Shown: one piece after another, positions 60,721-64,000 of the stretch
Layout of the letters: each line of letters begins with the position of its first letter
How positions within the stretch are numbered: the first letter of the stretch is position 1
DNA from: Caldisericum exile AZM16c01
GTDB lineage: Bacteria > Caldisericota > Caldisericia > Caldisericales > Caldisericaceae
Length of the DNA: 64,000 bases
Direction: 5' to 3'
Assembly: GCF_000284335.1 (NCBI RefSeq)
Contig: NC_017096.1
Span: 1,178,001 to 1,242,000, forward strand
Made by a program: the position numbers and the translations under genes
The notes under the pieces: model-generated
Databases searched by the model: none
What the model was told of the DNA's origin: nothing
What the model saw: the letters and a program-made list of their open reading frames with translations, nothing else

Positions 60721-63700
60721 TTATGCAAATTTAAGGGAAACTACCTTTGAAACACCTGCTTCTTCCATTGTTATACCGTAAAGGACATTTGCTTTTTCCA
60801 TCGTTTGTTTATTATGAGTGATAACTATGAGTTGAGACTTTTTCGACATATTTTCAAGAAGTTTCCCAAACTTATACACATTTTCATCATCAAGGGCAGC
60901 ATCCACTTCATCAAGAACATAGAATGGCGATGGATTTACTTCAAATATCGCAAAAAGAAATGCAAGTGCAACAAGTGATTTTTCTCCACCAGATAAGACG
61001 CTCAAAGGTTGTTTCTTCTTAAATGGAAGTCTAACACTTATTTCAACTCCTTTTACTTCTGAAAACTCATCAATGATTTTCTCTATCTTTGCTTCTCCAT
61101 CTCCAAAAATTTCAAGGAAAATGCGTTCAAAATGTTTGTTTAAAGAATCAAAAGTACTTTCAAATTTTGTCTTTATCGTACGCTCAAGGTCTTCTATGTA
61201 TTTTTCGAGTTCCTTCTTTGCACTTACTATATCATCAAAGACAATTTTCTTTTCTTCGTAATTTGCTTTTAATTCGCCTTCTTTATCAATTGAAGTAAAA
61301 TCAAGTGGTTGGAGGCTTCCAATTTCACTTTTAAGCCTTTCAATTTCTTTTTTTAAATTTTCTTCTAAAAGCCCTTCGGAAACAAGCACTTCTTTCAAGC
61401 CCTTTTCTTCCAATTCACTCAATAAGTTTGAAATGTTTACTTCAATTTTTGCAATACTTAATTCAATCCTTTCTATTGCTCCACGGACTGATTCCTTCTC
61501 GTCATTTAACTTTTCAAGCATTATCCTCAAATTTCCTTCTTGACCTTTCAGTGCATTCAACTCACTTTTCACTTTTTCGATTTCACTTGAAATAGCTTTA
61601 AGTTCTAACTCTGTTTCGTTTAAAAGCGCAATTTGGCTATTAAGAGTATGTTCATTCTCATCAATTTCCTTTAAAATGTTTTCTTTCTTCTCTTCCAATT
61701 CTATAAGATCCCTTTCAATGCTTTCGATTCTTCTTTGTAGTTCAGAGTTTTCTTTTTCAATGTTTTGAATTTTTAGTTCAATTTCTCTTTTTCTCATCAA
61801 AATCTTTGATATTTCATCTTTCAATTTATCGGTTTGGTCTCTTATGTTTGTAAGTTTCGAAAAATCAAAAGATGCATTAAGTTTCAATTTTTCTCCACGC
61901 TCATTCTTCAATTCCGTTAATAAGTTCTTTAGCCTTTCAATTTCCGATTTATTTTTTTCAAGTTCATCTTCAAGTCTTTCTCTTTCAAGGATTTTTCTTT
62001 CGATATCTTTTGCGTTTGTTTGTTCGTTTAATAAATTCCTTCTTCTGTTTTCAAGAACATTCAAGGCAACTCTCTCATCTTGAACAAGCGCTTTAAGAGT
62101 CTGTAATTCCAAAAGCATTGCATTATACTGGTGTTCCTCTTCGACATTTATACCAGAACTTCTTTCAACCTCAAAAGGTGAAAGAACAACATATCCATCG
62201 CCCGTTACAATTTTCCTTATAAAAGTTTTTCCTTGAAGTTCTTTAAATTTCTCAATTGCTTCATCAAGTGTTTCTGTATAAAAGATCCCCGTAAGGAATT
62301 TGCTATTTACACCAATCACTTCACTAATAGGCTCAAGACCATGATTGTCCTCATTATTGTTTGCAAGTGGCAAATCCAAGAAATACTTTTTTGCATTTCC
62401 CTTTTTAATTTCATTAACAGACCTTACCACCACACCTTCAAAATAATCCTTCAAACCAAAGAGATTTTTATTAATGTTAAGGAGTTTCCCAAGTGTTCCA
62501 TCCTTAAATGATGGAATTGTTGCGCTATCGAGAATATTTTTCAGTGTTTTAATCCTAAACTCAAGGACTGCAATCTCCTTTTCCTTATCTTCAATTATCT
62601 TCTTCTTTTCATCAATAGAAATATTTACTTTTTCGAGTTCTGAATCAATCAAACTTAAATCGATGGGCTTTAAATCTCTTAATGGAATAATTTTATGCTC
62701 AAGTTCATCAGATTTTCTTTTGAGGAACTCTAATTCTTTTTCAAATGCGCTAATTTTTCTTTCTATTTGGACTCGTTCTGATTCCCTTTGCTCAAGGACT
62801 CTGTTAAATTTGTTGTATTCCTCTTCGAGTGCATCTCTTTCGTTTTTTTTCATAGTAAATTGCGCTTTTAAGACATTTTCCTCATTTTCAATATTAAGTT
62901 GTTCCTGTTTAAGTTTCTCTATATTTTGCTTATTCTTTTCGATATCAAATAAAATATACGACTTTGTCTTTTCAAGACGCTCTTTTCTCAAATTTAGTTC
63001 TGTAAGTTCTTTTTCTTTTATTTCAATGAGATTTTTAATTGAATCGATATTGTTTGATAACTTGTTCTTTTTTATGGTGAGTTCTTCTCTTTTTTGATTT
63101 TGAATCTCAAAAAGAGTTTGTGTTTCTTCAAGTTTTTTGCTTAACTCTTCGTACTTACCCTTTACTTCAAGCATATTCTTTTGAATATCACTTTCTTCTT
63201 TTTTCTTTTCTGCTAACCCAATTTTTAAAGTAGATAGTTCGTTTCTTAATTTTGCAAGTTTAAGACCATAGAACTTTTCTTCGAAAGATTTTAATTCAGA
63301 TGTAAGAGCATAATAAATATGGACCTTTTTTGCTTCTCTTAGGACTCTATCATATTCACTTTTTACAGAGGAAAGTGCAACTGATGCCTTTGCTAAGTTT
63401 TCTTCAGTTTCTTCAAGTTTCTTTTTTGCTTCCTCTTTCCGTTTTCTCAGATCTGTAATGCCTGCAACTCTATCAATGATGTTTTTCTTTTCCTCTGGTT
63501 TTGCAATGAGAATTTCTTCAATTCGACCTTGCCCAACTATTGCATGCGTAAGCCCAAAAATATTTGAAGATTTGAAAATTTCTTGCACGCTTTGAAGGCT
63601 TGAGTCATTTCCATTAACGATATATTTTGTTTCCTTTCCCCTTATAATACGCCTTTCAATAATAACTCTCGGTGTTTTTATTGGAAGGATTTTATCTTCA

Positions 63701-63957
63701 TTATTAATAACAATTTTTACAGAGGCAACATTCATAGGCTCCTTACTTGTGGAACCTGCAAAGATGAGGTCAGAGGATTCGCCCGCCCTTAAAAGTGATA
63801 GCCTATTTTCCCCAAAAAGGAATCTAATTGCGTCAACGATATTACTCTTTCCTGAGCCATTAGGACCTACAATACATGTTATCCCTTTGGAGAGGATAAA
63901 TTTCGTATTGTTTACAAAAGTTTTGAAACCATAGATTTCAATGCTTTCTATATACAT
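60721..63957 (-). CDS. smc: Chromosome segregation ATPase SMC
   Basis: A 1078-residue SMC protein. Walker A is VGPNGSGKSNIVDAI (about 32-46), with the Q-loop VGQGRIEEIL. Long coiled coils occupy about 165-460 and 640-910, with a hinge near 480-590 (GTLGKLLNINKNLFGLKDYFEGVVV). The C-terminal head has LSGGEKSLVALAFLFAIF and Walker B FYVLDEVDAALDD. It compacts and segregates the chromosome with ScpA/ScpB, not encoded here. It is somewhat shorter than typical SMC (about 1150-1190). It starts on the stop of the gene upstream (TAATG). Confidence 0.96.
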   Translation of the reverse strand: MYIESIEIYGFKTFVNNTKFILSKGITCIVGPNGSGKSNIVDAIRFLFGENRLSLLRAGESSDLIFAGSTSKEPMNVASVKIVINNEDKILPIKTPRVIIERRIIRGKETKYIVNGNDSSLQSVQEIFKSSNIFGLTHAIVGQGRIEEILIAKPEEKKNIIDRVAGITDLRKRKEEAKKKLEETEENLAKASVALSSVKSEYDRVLREAKKVHIYYALTSELKSFEEKFYGLKLAKLRNELSTLKIGLAEKKKEESDIQKNMLEVKGKYEELSKKLEETQTLFEIQNQKREELTIKKNKLSNNIDSIKNLIEIKEKELTELNLRKERLEKTKSYILFDIEKNKQNIEKLKQEQLNIENEENVLKAQFTMKKNERDALEEEYNKFNRVLEQRESERVQIERKISAFEKELEFLKRKSDELEHKIIPLRDLKPIDLSLIDSELEKVNISIDEKKKIIEDKEKEIAVLEFRIKTLKNILDSATIPSFKDGTLGKLLNINKNLFGLKDYFEGVVVRSVNEIKKGNAKKYFLDLPLANNNEDNHGLEPISEVIGVNSKFLTGIFYTETLDEAIEKFKELQGKTFIRKIVTGDGYVVLSPFEVERSSGINVEEEHQYNAMLLELQTLKALVQDERVALNVLENRRRNLLNEQTNAKDIERKILERERLEDELEKNKSEIERLKNLLTELKNERGEKLKLNASFDFSKLTNIRDQTDKLKDEISKILMRKREIELKIQNIEKENSELQRRIESIERDLIELEEKKENILKEIDENEHTLNSQIALLNETELELKAISSEIEKVKSELNALKGQEGNLRIMLEKLNDEKESVRGAIERIELSIAKIEVNISNLLSELEEKGLKEVLVSEGLLEENLKKEIERLKSEIGSLQPLDFTSIDKEGELKANYEEKKIVFDDIVSAKKELEKYIEDLERTIKTKFESTFDSLNKHFERIFLEIFGDGEAKIEKIIDEFSEVKGVEISVRLPFKKKQPLSVLSGGEKSLVALAFLFAIFEVNPSPFYVLDEVDAALDDENVYKFGKLLENMSKKSQLIVITHNKQTMEKANVLYGITMEEAGVSKVVSLKFA

Positions 63958-64000
63958 TACAATCCTTTTATAAATCCGTTTTCATCTATATCAAGTTTTG
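63957..64000 (-). CDS. 3' end of an unidentified gene upstream of smc
   Basis: The minus strand from 64000 stays open to TAA at 63959-63957, reading KLDIDENGFIKGL. Its stop overlaps the smc ATG by one base. Such tight coupling is the local style, so it is probably a real gene end, but 14 codons are too few to identify it. Confidence 0.5.
   Translation of the reverse strand, partial: KLDIDENGFIKGL

Noticed and set aside
62474-63097. A 207-codon frame opposite smc
   Set aside because: It is a Ser/Phe-rich mirror of the Lys/Glu-rich coiled coil on the real coding strand, without a credible ribosome-binding site.

Overview
The window is one 64 kb stretch of a compact, AT-rich bacterial chromosome (coding strands rich in A, G, Lys, Glu and Ile). 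Anaerobic life is suggested by two superoxide reductases, an A-type flavoprotein and ferritin in one operon. A high-temperature, deep-branching lineage (Caldisericum-, Dictyoglomus- or Thermotogota-like) is my inference from composition and gene content; no rRNA is present to test it. Genes are tightly packed, with many 1-4 nt start/stop overlaps and three tail-to-tail gene overlaps.

Layout. 1-2.9 kb: 3' part of a cell-wall amidase, then murI. 2.9-6.5 kb (minus): an alcohol dehydrogenase and the tsaD-rimI-tsaB-tsaE t6A/ribosome modification cluster. 6.5-8.8 kb: a DUF3783 protein and groES-groEL behind a CIRCE-like operator. 8.86-9.97 kb: a decayed insertion sequence. 10-11.8 kb: ECF sigma factor and its probable membrane anti-sigma partner. 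11.8-17.3 kb: TPR/F420-ligase-like fusion, HD protein, rsmE, gltX, DUF2007 protein, creatininase-like enzyme, yjbQ. 17.4-19.9 kb (minus): the oxygen-defence operon. 20-26.7 kb (minus): a membrane protein, ispF-ispD-radA-lysS-greA-dus-coaX. 26.8-29.5 kb: a class II aldolase whose 3' end was split and duplicated by an IS1634-type element. 29.5-33.6 kb: M18 aminopeptidase, then a DUF4388 / Roadblock / MglA-type GTPase / uridine kinase group interrupted by an unexplained, strongly palindromic 0.4 kb element.

33.7-40.8 kb: secreted proteins (beta-propeller, phospholipase-D-like) and a sugar ABC importer (two permeases and a convergent binding protein, no ATPase). 40.9-45.4 kb (minus): RNase J-like protein, radical SAM protein, trmFO, dprA. 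45.4-46.2 kb: FMN riboswitch and ribU. 46.3-49.6 kb (minus): tRNA-Val, thrS, then an attenuated infC-rpmI-rplT operon whose infC starts at ATT. 49.7-54.5 kb (minus): DUF47/Pit phosphate transport, a MobB-like P-loop protein, topoisomerase III, cold-shock protein. 54.6-64 kb (minus): rarA, nicotinate phosphoribosyltransferase, an SLH protein, UPF0173 hydrolase, Sir2 deacetylase, a TPR protein, smc, and the last codons of one more gene.

Most genes are housekeeping. The points that most deserve follow-up are the 95-96 bp perfect duplication flanking the IS1634-type element, the palindromic element at 31.5-31.9 kb, the regulatory RNA architectures of infC and ribU, the CIRCE-like operator, the DUF4388-Roadblock-GTPase module, the fusion proteins, and a 60-base stretch shared at 55/60 identity by two unrelated secreted-protein genes. 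I did not find a CRISPR array, prophage or defence island.
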